NCBI GenBank assembly: GCA_016801885.1
Contig: CM028902.1
Coordinates: 23,403,580-23,467,579, forward strand
Direction: 5' to 3'
DNA: 64,000 nucleotides
Source: Toxotes chatareus
Taxonomy: Eukaryota; Chordata; Actinopteri; Toxotidae
A model generated the notes under the pieces. It had not been told where the DNA came from. It ran no database searches and saw only the letters and a program-made list of their open reading frames with translations. Shown here piece after piece: positions 51,243 through 62,047 of the stretch. Every line of letters starts with the position of its first letter. Positions within the stretch are counted from its first letter, which is position 1. A program made the translations under genes and the position numbers.

Positions 51243-54200
51243 TTAGGACTTTGCTTCAGCTGTGAACCAGTCCAGAACATTCTTCTTGTTCTCTGAAATC
51301 CATTTTATATTGGCGGTGGTTTTCTCTATGGACTGATCCACTGCCAGGGTACCGGAGCCGAACCCGACCTCAGCGTTGTCTGTCTTGAACTGTTTCAGCT
51401 ATCACGACAAACAGAGCAGAAAATGAGTTTCTTGTTGGGAGAAGTAATTTAACTGTTAACACAAGCAGGGTCCTGACTTAGGACTTGGTCACACCTGATC
51501 AAACCACAATCTGGAATAACACTCAAAAAGTCTTAAAACATAAAAACCCCTAAAAAAGTAGAGACACTAATTTGCACGATTTTGTGTAAAATTAGATAAT
51601 AAAAGCTTTTAAAATGTTATGGATAAAAATGTCTGGAATATCTGACCTGTTGAAGCTCAAATTCTGTGGAAAAGCGCTTTGTGACTCCATTGATGAGGTT
51701 GGAGAAGGAGAACGAGCCACCACCGTACCTGTGAGTGGAAACAAAACCAAGGCACAATCAGGACCATCTGTTTCAAATTAATAGTAGGCAGCATTTTTGG
51801 GGGGAATAAAGAAATTATATCTATATTTTAAAGTCAGACCAGACAATTCTATCCCAGTCTGTCCAAGATACATACATTATGTTGTGTGTACAGTTAAAAT
51901 AAAGAAGCTCTTTTGAAGACCCTGATTTTACATTTTCTATAACCAAAAATAACTGGTTGTTCCACTAGTTACATTTCTCTAAATCTACATTTGAATGACT
52001 TAAACCACCACAGACAACTACAGCTGTAAACTATACTCAGTAACTCCACTTTTGCTTAGGTTTATGAGGACCAAAGTTCAGTCTGAGACAGTGTGAGGTA
52101 CGCTTGTCATGCTTGGTCAATAAAAGCTGTCACTGATAATAAACCCGACTGTAAAACTGTTTATCTGTCAGTATATGATTTTTTATTTTTATTTTTTTAC
52201 AATAGATCTTTTAATATGTAACTGTGCTTCAATTCAGAGATGTGTTACCTAACACATCATTTATAACAACGTTTACTCAGAACTGTAAAGCCCATTCCAC
52301 CATTTAAATTCTAATGTTGTGGACAAATTGTGTTGCTGAGCAGACTTGGTTTTGATTTTGAAAAACTGTGTAGTTACTGACTACAAATCTGGTGACTTTT
52401 CAACAACTAAAAAGTACAGTGTTATACTCACTGTGTGAAAATGTATGACCACCGAGCCCTGACGAAGTCCCACGCCAGAGACTGACCAATCACATTGTTG
52501 GCAATGTAGACAATGGTGGAGGTAGCATCCTGCTTTCGGATCATGTTTGGATCCAGAGTGTACTCCAGGTACCTGGAGTAGAGGGTAAATCCAGGACAGC
52601 GGGCAGAGAATATATGTATGCTGGTCAGTAATTGCCAGTTAGACGTTATAGTATAATATACAACTGCATTTACGAGGCTGTCTGTGAGCAGACCTGTTGA
52701 GCAGCCACGGTTCCTTTGTGCAGGCCAGGGCAGAGCGGAGTTTGTCAGCTTCAATAGCAATGGTGGCATTCTGAAACTGTGACCAGGCAAACTCCCACTC
52801 TTTAGAGCCACCTGCTGCAATGGCGTTACAGTACACAGTGGAACGCAGGTTGGGGTGGATCCTGAAGAAAGATCACATCAAGTTCAATACACCATGGAAA
52901 ATGCAGATGGCTGCACTTTAACTACAGTAAAGAGTAATTAAAATAGGGGACAGGAAATAAGTTACACATTAAGGTGATGTATACACTCACCTGTTGTTAT
53001 TTGTGTCCATCCACTGATTGAACCATGTCTTGGTTAGATTTTGGCATTCCTCGAGGCCTGTCCTGCAAGCGAGGCTGATAGCATTCACCTGATTATACCT
53101 AAGGGAAGGAGAGGGAGTTTTAACAGGAGCCCAGGAAGAAACTGTGAAGAGTATGTCTGGGCAAAGGAAGGAGGAATAAGCCTAGTAAAACAGGTGTTTG
53201 TGCTGCGCTCTGCGAGGAGCAAGAGCAACAACGACTGGCTGGATAAGGTGAACAGCGCCTGTTTGGCTTGGCGTCTTCATTAGAAACATGACAGTTGCAG
53301 ATATATATTCTTAGATGATGAAAAGGAGTGGGCTCTTAGTTTACTTATAATAGGACAAAGATCATTTTAATTTTAAGATGTGTTGGGGGAATGGGGCCGA
53401 GAGTTATTACTCCGAAAGTATTGGCGATTAATGGTGTGCTAACATTTGTTTCAACCAAAAACCTACACTGCACTGCTGTTAGACTTTGTATTTGAACACA
53501 TGGAGACATGGAGCCTGGCCCATTGTTAAGTCAGATAAATTGTATATACAGTGTGTGTAACACTGTTCTTCTTTGGAATTGCTATATTTTGTCATTGCCT
53601 CTGTTAAAACAGCAGTAGATTCCATTGTATTTCACTTCACTCACTGGTCCATGTGTCCATCGGGTACTTTGCTCCAGTTGTCAGTCAGCGTCTTGTAGTA
53701 TTCAAACAGAGGGGTGACCTGTTTCCTCAGATAATCCTAAAAACAAGGAGGACGGGATAATTCCATTAGGATCATTAAAGCAGCTCATTCGTGTTTTTGG
53801 CTCTTTGGATTTTTATGTTGTCATGTTTGTCTGAAAGAAACCTGTACCTGCATGGGACCATAAACCTCGCTGCGGTCAAACATGAGGTAGAAGAAGTCCA
53901 GGTTGCTCAGAGATGACTCCCAGGGCATATACTCTCTCTCTTTGTTCAGGTACTTGGTGGTGCTGAGGGCCAGCACTGTAGGGATGATCTCTGCTCTTTG
54001 GGGTTGGAAGATTGGGAAAATGAATAGGAAATCTGAATGGGCTCTACATTTTGATCATTTATTAATAATTTTGAGTCAGTTTTGCCCTTAAATACACATT
54101 CCTCTTTTTATTCCTATTTATACACATCAGTAATCAGAAGTTTTGAGAAGACACTTTATCTATCAAATCTAGACGATCACTCTCTTGATTACTATCATAA

Positions 54201-57200
54201 TCTATATATGACACTGTATCTGTAGGGCCTACCTGGCCAGGTTGAAGGCATCATCCACCAACTGAGCTCTGTTGATCACTGGAATGAGCTTGAAAAAAAG
54301 AGCAATATACCTGTCACTACTACTAAAACAACTCAGATCAAGAAGTATGTTCATGACAAGACCAAAGCCATGCATTACTGTCCAAAGATTTGCAGGTGGT
54401 GTAACCATGAATCAGACAGCTGTGTCTTACCTCATGACTGTTATTCAGAGCATTCAGCAGTCTGTCCCAGTTTTCTTGATCATAGTTGACTCTGTAGTAA
54501 CCCACAACATTGAGGTTGGCCAGCACCCAGTCATTCCCTGATGCCTTCATCGCATCATTTGTGACTAAAGGAGACAGGGAGGTCAGGAGTCATTGTCATT
54601 TACAAGACCAAGAAAATATAAGACGTTAAATTAATTTTATTCTTATTCAGTGAAAGTGTTTGCTTATTATTTGATTTCTGGGGTAGGGGATTTCTGCAAA
54701 CTCATCAGAAGGATCTGGGGCCTTATTGACAAAGGATATTATCCTACCATAAGGAATCCACCTTATCTGCCCTCTAAGTTTCTAATTGTAAGGTAACTGA
54801 ATGAGCACCAGTGCAACAGCACCACCTGCTGTGGTGTCTCTGGGAAATTAAGCATGTATAATTGAATTGCGCAAAAGCGTTTAAGGTTGGTGGAGGTTTG
54901 TTGAGGAACTGTGCTCCTCAGACAACCTCAGAGTCTGTTCTCTGTCTGCTTGTTCCTGAGATCCTTAATGAATATTACACTGTGGCGACATGGGGACGCT
55001 GTGTGCAATGTACAAACATTCAAGAAAGAAGGTGGAATAGAAAAAGAGAAATGAATCCAGTGGAAAAAACACAGTGTTAAAACAAGCATTATCAGCCATT
55101 ACAACCCTGCTACCATGGAGCCAGAGTGTGTATGTTTAAACAGATGTCAGCATGTAGAGCAGGAAACATCTGAGGATATGAGTGTTGATATGGATGATAA
55201 TGGACAGTTTGCATTGTGTTCAGTATACAAAGTGTATCCAATCCATCCTGTAGAAAAGGTATTTACATTATTCCAATGAAGACTGAGAGACATGGCATTA
55301 TTAAATGGCTGCTATTGAGAACCAACAGTCATATGGTTTGTCTTGCAAGGCAGCGACGAAGGACTATTTCATTCAGTCTGGAGGGTTTATTGGCAATAAC
55401 AGAAGAAGAGGCCTCCTTCCAAAATCGTGTTAAGGCTCATTTGTCATCTTAATAAAACGCCTTAATGGCATGAGCTTCTCCTTATAGTATTATTATTCAT
55501 TTTAGACTAAAAGCTTCAGAGTATATTGCTGCACTTCACAGGCTCACTTTGTTTTCAATTTAATTTCTGGTTTAAAAAAAAATTTGTTTTTAACAGGGAA
55601 GGTGTTGCCAGATTCAACAATCCGTTGGCCTGCCCACTGAAGTGTTTTTCCTCATCTTCTCTGAGCATTAAAATTTTATCATTCTTAGGCTTTGTTAGGT
55701 TGTTCTTTTATTTATATCCGACGTTCTGTTGCATTATTTTGACTTATAGTTGATTGGTGGCAACCATAAAAAGGTGTTTCATTCTAAAGTCCACCATCCA
55801 ATCAAGGAATATGTCTTGACCATCGGCAAAGACCTACACCGACTTTGTGTCTATCCAAATGTTGCTGTTGTATGTTGCATCATACCTGATGTTTCCGTTA
55901 GCCACTGTGGTGCCTGTGTAACTCCAGTCTTCATCCACTTGATTGGAACAATCCATTCATAGCTGTAGGATAAAAAAGCATGTTATTAAATCAACAGATA
56001 GTAGTTTTCCTATAAAAGCAGTGGTGATACTAGTGCAGTACTATAAGCAGAAGTAGCAGCAAAATGATAAATAGCATCAGCTGCATTAAGACCAAAAAGA
56101 TTTCATTGGTGTAGTCGGAGGGAAGAATAACAGAAAGGGTGTCTCCATACTTGAAGAGAGATGGAGTTGTGACTACAGAGTCTGGATCCAGGAGAAAGTG
56201 TTTCTGGGTTATGACCCCAGTGTTGGTATTTATGGTAACCACAGGAAAGCCCATCTGCAGCACCCAGGTGTTCATGATGTTGTGGACAGTGTTAGGTAAT
56301 TGAGTGCCACTAGCATCGACAGCCTGTGGAAGCAGATGAACGAGAAGAAATGATGTAAGAGCTCACAGTAGCTTGGTTCTTTTTGAGTAAAAGTTTTGCT
56401 AAATGTTCAAATGTGAAGCATCAACAGGAGAGAACGTGCCATTTGCAAATGCTTCCACAGGTCGGTGTACACTGCATTCCCAAACGCAAATTCAGCCAGG
56501 TAGGTCTGCAGGATGGACAGAGAAAACAAACACAAGACAAAAAGAAAAGACTTGTTACTTTCTCCTTTCTTACTCAGTGTGGTGCAAAGCCCACAAGCTA
56601 CTTCACACAGTCCACTTCACCCAAAACCACCCAACACCAAATTTGCCAATGGCCTATATCCAAAGAAGGATCCATTATCCTTTAATGTGTCAGATAAAAA
56701 GAGACTAAGCATCACAGTAGCATGTGGTAATTTTTGAGGTCCTTACCCTGAGTCCCATTCTGAAGACCTCTTCAGTCAGGAAGTCCGACAACATTCTCAG
56801 AACAGATGCACCCTGAGGACGAAATTTTAATTTTATCACATTTTAATGCTCTGCTGCTGTTTAGGCCAGAGTGTGTGTGTCTGTGTGTCTGTGTGTGTGC
56901 TCGTGCGTCATGTGGTGGGTACATATATCTGTTTCCACAGTCTCATTGTGGAGACTGAACTTCCTTCTGGGGGAAAAGAAATCAAGACCCCACAACATAA
57001 ATTATTAAATTTGGGGGTGAAAACTTGGTTTAAGGCTAGTTTAAGGTTAGGGTTAGGGTTAGGGTTAGGTCAAGGTTTGTTACGCCCTCCACGTCTACCC
57101 AGCCTGTAGTCTTTCTTTCTCACTCTCTCCCCCTCTCAAATTGAGAGAGTGTGATTGTCTGAGTAGAGACAGGGTGCTGGAGTCAGAGTGAGGCTCCATC

Positions 57201-60200
57201 CCGTCCTGTATCCCGTCCTTTTCCCATTGAGACTTCTACAAATACCCAGCTCTGTCACTACCACCTGCCAGACTGTAGTAGCCACTCACTCAGTCTGTGT
57301 TCAAGCCTTTCTCAACCCTTGGACTCAGCTTCCGTCTCTCTGGACACTCTGCTCAGCTCAGCCCTGCCACCAGCCCAGTCCCCACATCCCCAGCCCTCCC
57401 CTCCACCCTGCTCATTCCCTGTTCAAAGCCCATCCTTTAATCCTGAAATAAATATTCTTTTATTGAAGTCCAGTCTCCTCACCTCCCCTGTTTTGCACTT
57501 GGGTTCAACAGCCTTAACAAGGTTAGGGTAAGCGATGGGGTTAAACAAATATTGATAAAGGTTGGGGTAAACTTCCAGGACATTAATATAAGTCAATTTC
57601 ATGTCTTCTGAAGGGATGTATACATGACTGTGTGTGGGATTGAGGTTACCTTGCTGTATGAAATGGCATCAAACAGCTCACTGATCTGTGCCGGTCTCTG
57701 GATGTCCTCTTCTTTAGAGGACAGAGGGTGAGAGGAGGCCAGGGCATCGACAGCAAACACCCTGTGGACATCACTGAGCACGATAAGGTCTTTCTGTTGT
57801 GAGACAAATTAGACAGCATGCTCAAAGTTCCACCGATCAGTCACCTTCATCCTGCGTTAGACTGTTTAAGTTAGATTTATTAGATTAGTGAGGCTATTAC
57901 ATGGGAAGGAAGTCCTTACCACATTCCAGTCGGGTTCAGCCTCGTGTGCTCCCAGGTACTCAACGTAAGACGCAAAGCCTTCGTTCAGCCACAAGTCATT
58001 CCACCACCTTAGGGTCACCAGATTACCAAACCACTACAAGGACAGGACAGAGAAAAGGTCAATGCTATGCTAAGAAAAAGTAAAATAAGACTGGGATTTG
58101 ACTGCTTGACTTGATTAATTTGAGATTTAATATCAATGACATGAATCTTTTTGTCTTGAGACTTGAAGCTAAAAGCTTTCGAGTCTTCCTGACTTCTCTT
58201 TCAAGGTTAAGCAGAATTATTCCAGATGTCAAGGGATTGTTTTCTTCAGTTTGTAAATATTTTTCAAACTAATTAAAGAGCGGATGATAAAATCCAGCTG
58301 GAGTGAACACAGTGACCGTCACATAATAGACATTGGTGAAGTGATCCAGTTTGCAGTGTTGAAAGCTAACCATGTGAGCCAGTTCATGAGCGATGATGGT
58401 AGCAATCCTTTGCTTGTTGGAGTTGGAGGAGAATGTTTCATCATAGAGCAGTGCTGTCTCTCTGTATGTGATCAGACCCCAGTTCTCCATGGCTCCAGCA
58501 TTAAAGTCTGGTAGAGCGATCTGATCTGCATTAGGAAGAGATCACGTGGTTGGTTGATTACCTGTGGAGTTTCTTAACATGCATATGAGTGTGACCAACT
58601 GTTAAAACGTGATATGGAGAGAGGATTGCCTCTAATAAGGAATAGGGGATTTAAGGGTGCAGTAAAAATTAAGGGAATTGACTGTGAACAGGCCAACAAG
58701 GACCTGGACAAGGACCAAATCAGTTATAACTATCATGAAATACTCTATAACAAGTTATTCATGTTATGAAAATATTGATAGATACAAGAATATCTGTGAT
58801 TAGCAGATAAATCTTGCATCATTCGTCTTGCAGAATGAAGATGAGTGTTATATGAGCCTGACGCAGCTGTTTTTTTGGAAGTGTCTGCCAATGTCAGTCT
58901 ACAAAAGGAAGCATTTTTGGAGTTGACCATTAAAACGCACATGATGGCAATAAACATGAGGGGAGTGGAACAGTTGAATCAGAGGATCACATGCCATGTT
59001 AATGTATACCTAGGTAGGTGTACTACCTAGGTCCCCTACCCACGGGGTCAGCAGTTGTAGCCAGCTGAACAGGGACTTAGGGCACTACTTTCTGTAGCCT
59101 TACTTATTCATATCCAAATTATCATGTGTGGCACACTTACCAGATTTGGGCAGAGGGTAGCTGGAATTGTAATACTGCTCAAAGAACTTAAGGATTGGTC
59201 CAGTTTTGTTGAGGGCATACTGTCCTTGTCCAGCAGCAATAGCAGGCCTCCGAGCAAAGATACGGATCTAAACCCATATTACACAATACACATAATAAAA
59301 CACAACACACAGTGCACATTTCTGTTAGTCTGAATATTATTATTGCAAACCATGGAATCTCTATGTGTAGATTTTTTTTTTTTTTGAAAAATTAGATTTA
59401 AAACATATTTAAAATTATTCTGATCGCATGATAGTTATTGGAATAATGAGCCAATCCACAAACTGCATTCATGACAGAGTGACATGAATGCACTCTGTCA
59501 TTTCAAACATTTCTTTGAGGGGTCACTTACCAAAACTCCATCAATGGTGTTATGGATGAAGCTATAGTCGCTGACAATGAATGCCAGCAGGTAGGTGGAC
59601 ATTTTCTCCGTTGGCTCAAAGACTGTCTTCTGCACACTATGGCCATCAATAGTGACGTTGTTTGATTCTGTAGGAGAGAATAGTTAGAATAAACATTTTA
59701 TTTGACAAAAACCTGCAGCCACACCGGCCCTTTGTGGAACGGTTTGCCCATCCCTGCTCTAAGACCATTGTCTTCCTCATACATTTAATTGATTGAAACT
59801 CTGAAAATAATCTTGTGCAATTATCACTGTGGTGTGACTAACCTTTTTCCATGCCATTAGACAGGGCTACGGTTCCATGGTCGTGGATGAGAGTGACATG
59901 GAAAATGGCTTTCATAGCTGGCTCGTCAAAACAAGGGAAAGCCTTCCTGGCATCTGTTGGCTGCATCTGAGTTGTAGCAACAACCCTGACAAGAAACAGA
60001 CAAATGAAGCTTGGTGCTTTAAAGAAAAAAATGCTTGTGTGGAATTTTACCAAGAGCAAGATGATAAAATTTACATCAATTAATCAATGTGTATGTCAAG
60101 GACAGAGCTAGGCACAGGATTTTAACCTGAATAAGCACAAATAATGGAAGTAGGAGAAATGAGCTAGCAAAACCACTGTTTCAGGAGTTAAAACTAAGCA

Positions 60201-61948
60201 CTGAAGTCATTTCTCCACCACCAACTACCAAGAGTGCCTGTATGTGGCCATCTAACAAGACATGTGAATAAGACTGTTTTGGAGTTGTTGAAGTTATTTT
60301 TGCTCGTTGTTATGCTAAAGCTAGCAGAACGACTAAATTGATGATGTAAGATAAGTTCCTATTAGTAAACAAGTAGGCTGTCTTAATCGAGAACTCATCT
60401 GGAACATTTCGTAGCTGCTAGCTGCTGTGGGGTTCGAAACTTTCGGGACTCACTTTTGCTCTGTTATGTTAATTGATGTATTATCTGACACCAAATGTAC
60501 ATACTTATCCACTCCATCCTCTTTGTATTCGCTTCTATAGAAGCCTCCCAGGTCATCAGCCAGCTCTCCAGTAAAGATAGTGTGGAGGTGATACCTGTGG
60601 CCCTTCATGAGTTTACCGTCCAGCTGTAGGACCAGGTACTGAGTCACAGGCTGGAGCCAGGAAGACTTGATTGAGGGAGCTTTGACTCCACCAGTAACTG
60701 CGATGAGATTCGCCAGTTGGCCATTCTCAAGTGTGGTGTAGTTCAGCTTATTAGAGTGAATAAGAATCAGGTCAGTCTCCTCAGCACACTCAAACTCCAC
60801 ACTGGAATCACCTGGAACAGAACAAAATAACTTAAATTTTCATGAGCAGTAGCAAGAAACCTAAGCTCTACCTAACCCCAATCCATTAGGGGTTCCTATC
60901 TAAATAAACCATCTGAAAATCTTAACATTATCTGAAAAAAGATGAAAACACAGGTTTTTTTCTTATTTCATGACAAGTTGATGTTTTGTTAATATGTTTG
61001 TAGTGTGTAACAGCAAATTTAAAGCCCCTGCACATGCATCTGACTGAGTAAACCTCACCTCAAAACTGTCAAACAGTGTGTACAGACTGTGGCCAACTCC
61101 CATTTCCCTGGTTAGGTAGAGGTTATACAGTATATTCTTTGTAGAATTGAATGACAGAACAAAATTTGTAGGATTACTATTCAGCTGAGGAGATTTAATT
61201 CACAGGCATGTACAGGTGGATTAGGTGCAGACTCAAACCTAATACCTGCAAAGGCATTAAGAATATATGATTGAATATATGATATATATATATTCTCTAC
61301 ATTAGGCCATATAACTGTGATAAGCGAGTTGAAACACACACTGATCCCAAATCCCTCTAAGCAGAACGTTTCTTGAAAAGAGGTTATTTCTTCTTCATGT
61401 TTTCTTTTCTTTTTACACTACACCTTAAAGCTGTAACTTGATAACCCTCTATCAGTCTTTATCTCCATCTCTTTTCCTCTCAAAGAAATGCTCCCAAAGT
61501 CCTGCAGGTTTCAGTTCTTGCTGACCAAAGAGGATACATTCAGACCCTAGATACCAACTAAATGCAACTACTTTGTATGACAGAAAACCATCGGGCTCCA
61601 GAGAATCAGCGATGATTATTACTCTCATAAAGCCTTACCAGTAAAGATGTAGAGTCCAGTTGTCTCATTTCGAGTCAGTCGTGGCCACAGGGTGACATTA
61701 TAGTGGTCCGGCACCAGGCTCTTGGGAAGGCGATACTTGTCCCAGGGTTCATTGGATGGGGCAGGCGACGTAGGCGTTGTAGTGGGGGGGTTGGTTGTTC
61801 CTGCATTTGTTGGTGAGATATGATTGTTGTTTTTAGCCTTTTCCTGTGAGTAAACAACAGACAGAGCTATGATAGTTGCCAGTGCCCCTGCACACAAGAT
61901 GATAGCCACTATCCCAACAGCTTTACTGATATAGAAACCCTTCCCCAT
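51243..61948 (-). CDS. anpep: Aminopeptidase N, copy B (complete, 21 exons)
   Basis: Exons in reading order: 61639-61948, 60505-60811, 59843-59985, 59531-59667, 59141-59267, 58371-58525, 57920-58033, 57650-57793, 56747-56812, 56440-56505, 56151-56323, 55886-55962, 54431-54564, 54233-54288, 53848-53995, 53645-53736, 52991-53098, 52694-52861, 52432-52572, 51647-51728, 51243-51398 (TAA). The product is 967 residues, the same length as human APN, and key residues fall at the human numbers: Q213, GAMEN 352-356, H388/E389/H392, E411, Y477. The tail MGKGFYISK is nearly the human one, followed by a helix at 10-33 and a Thr/Pro-rich stalk to about 68. It is a membrane-bound M1 zinc aminopeptidase of brush border and other cell surfaces. 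This copy is the closer match to mammalian ANPEP. Intron 10 starts GC, not GT. Confidence 0.97.
56434..56439 (-). other. anpep: Non-canonical GC splice donor, anpep copy B intron 10
   Basis: Exon 10 ends CAAATG and the intron begins GCACGT. The same junction in copy A is CAAATG followed by GTAAGA. No GT nearby keeps the reading frame: the closest, four bases in, would shift it. Confidence 0.75.
57045..57069. repeat. Interstitial telomere-type repeat (TTAGGG)4
   Basis: Four tandem TTAGGG units next to the solo LTR. The preceding sequence (56870-57044: GT-rich, then GGGGGTGAAAACTTGGTTT) resembles a dispersed fish repeat that itself carries TTAGGG units, so it need not mark a chromosome fusion. 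Confidence 0.9.
57078..57519 (+). mobile_element. Solo LTR with 5-bp target duplication in anpep copy B intron 8
   Basis: Starts TGTTACGCCC and ends CCTTAACA, so the ends TGTTA/TAACA are inverted, as in LTRs. It is flanked by AGGTT at 57073-57077 and again at 57520-57524. An AATAAA word at about 57447 followed by a T-rich stretch is the expected poly(A) signal. At 442 bp and without internal coding region it is a solo LTR, most like Ty3/gypsy-type LTRs of fish. It runs antisense to the gene. Confidence 0.85.
58371..58525 (-). CDS. anpep: anpep copy B catalytic exon (GAMEN and HELAH)
   Basis: Exon 6, residues 342-393: PDFNAGAMENWG then HELAH then Met-393. GAMEN holds the substrate N-terminus and HELAH binds zinc; the third ligand E411 is in the next exon (WLNE). 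Human APN has Gln after HELAH. Confidence 0.93.
61639..61948 (-). CDS. anpep: anpep copy B first exon: anchor, stalk and first ectodomain strands
   Basis: Encodes residues 1-103 plus one base of 104. Tail and signal-anchor helix resemble human APN almost residue for residue. Residues about 40-66 form a stalk rich in Thr, Pro, Ser and Asn (runs such as TTNPPTTTPTSPAP), likely O-glycosylated. Sequons NVT and NET follow in the ectodomain. In copy A this block is cut in two by an intron. Confidence 0.9.
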
Positions 61949-61990
61949 GTTGTCTGCCTGTATTTGAGCCCCCAGGTGGAGGATGGTGGA

Positions 61991-62003
61991 CTTTTATATG
62001 TAC
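61991..62003 (-). promoter_or_regulatory. TATA box of anpep copy B
   Basis: On the minus strand the sequence reads ACATATAAAAG, 43-55 bases before the ATG at 61948. A start about 30 bases downstream would leave a 5' UTR of only about 15-25 bases, with no upstream intron needed. A GATA-type site (TGATAA on the plus strand) lies at 62042-62047. Both fit a tissue-specific (epithelial) promoter, by inference. Confidence 0.65.
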
Positions 62004-62047
62004 CCATGGTAAGCATCTCCCCTCCCATTTACTGTAACAGGTGATAA

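Noticed and set aside
53990..54002. anpep copy B exon 15 acceptor seems out of frame if CAG at AGAGCAG is used
   Set aside because: The upstream AAAG acceptor (exon upper end 53995) keeps the frame and gives RAEIIP, matching RAQLV in copy A.
57045..57069. Telomeric repeats as evidence of a chromosome fusion
   Set aside because: Only four units, and embedded in a dispersed repeat type that commonly contains TTAGGG runs.
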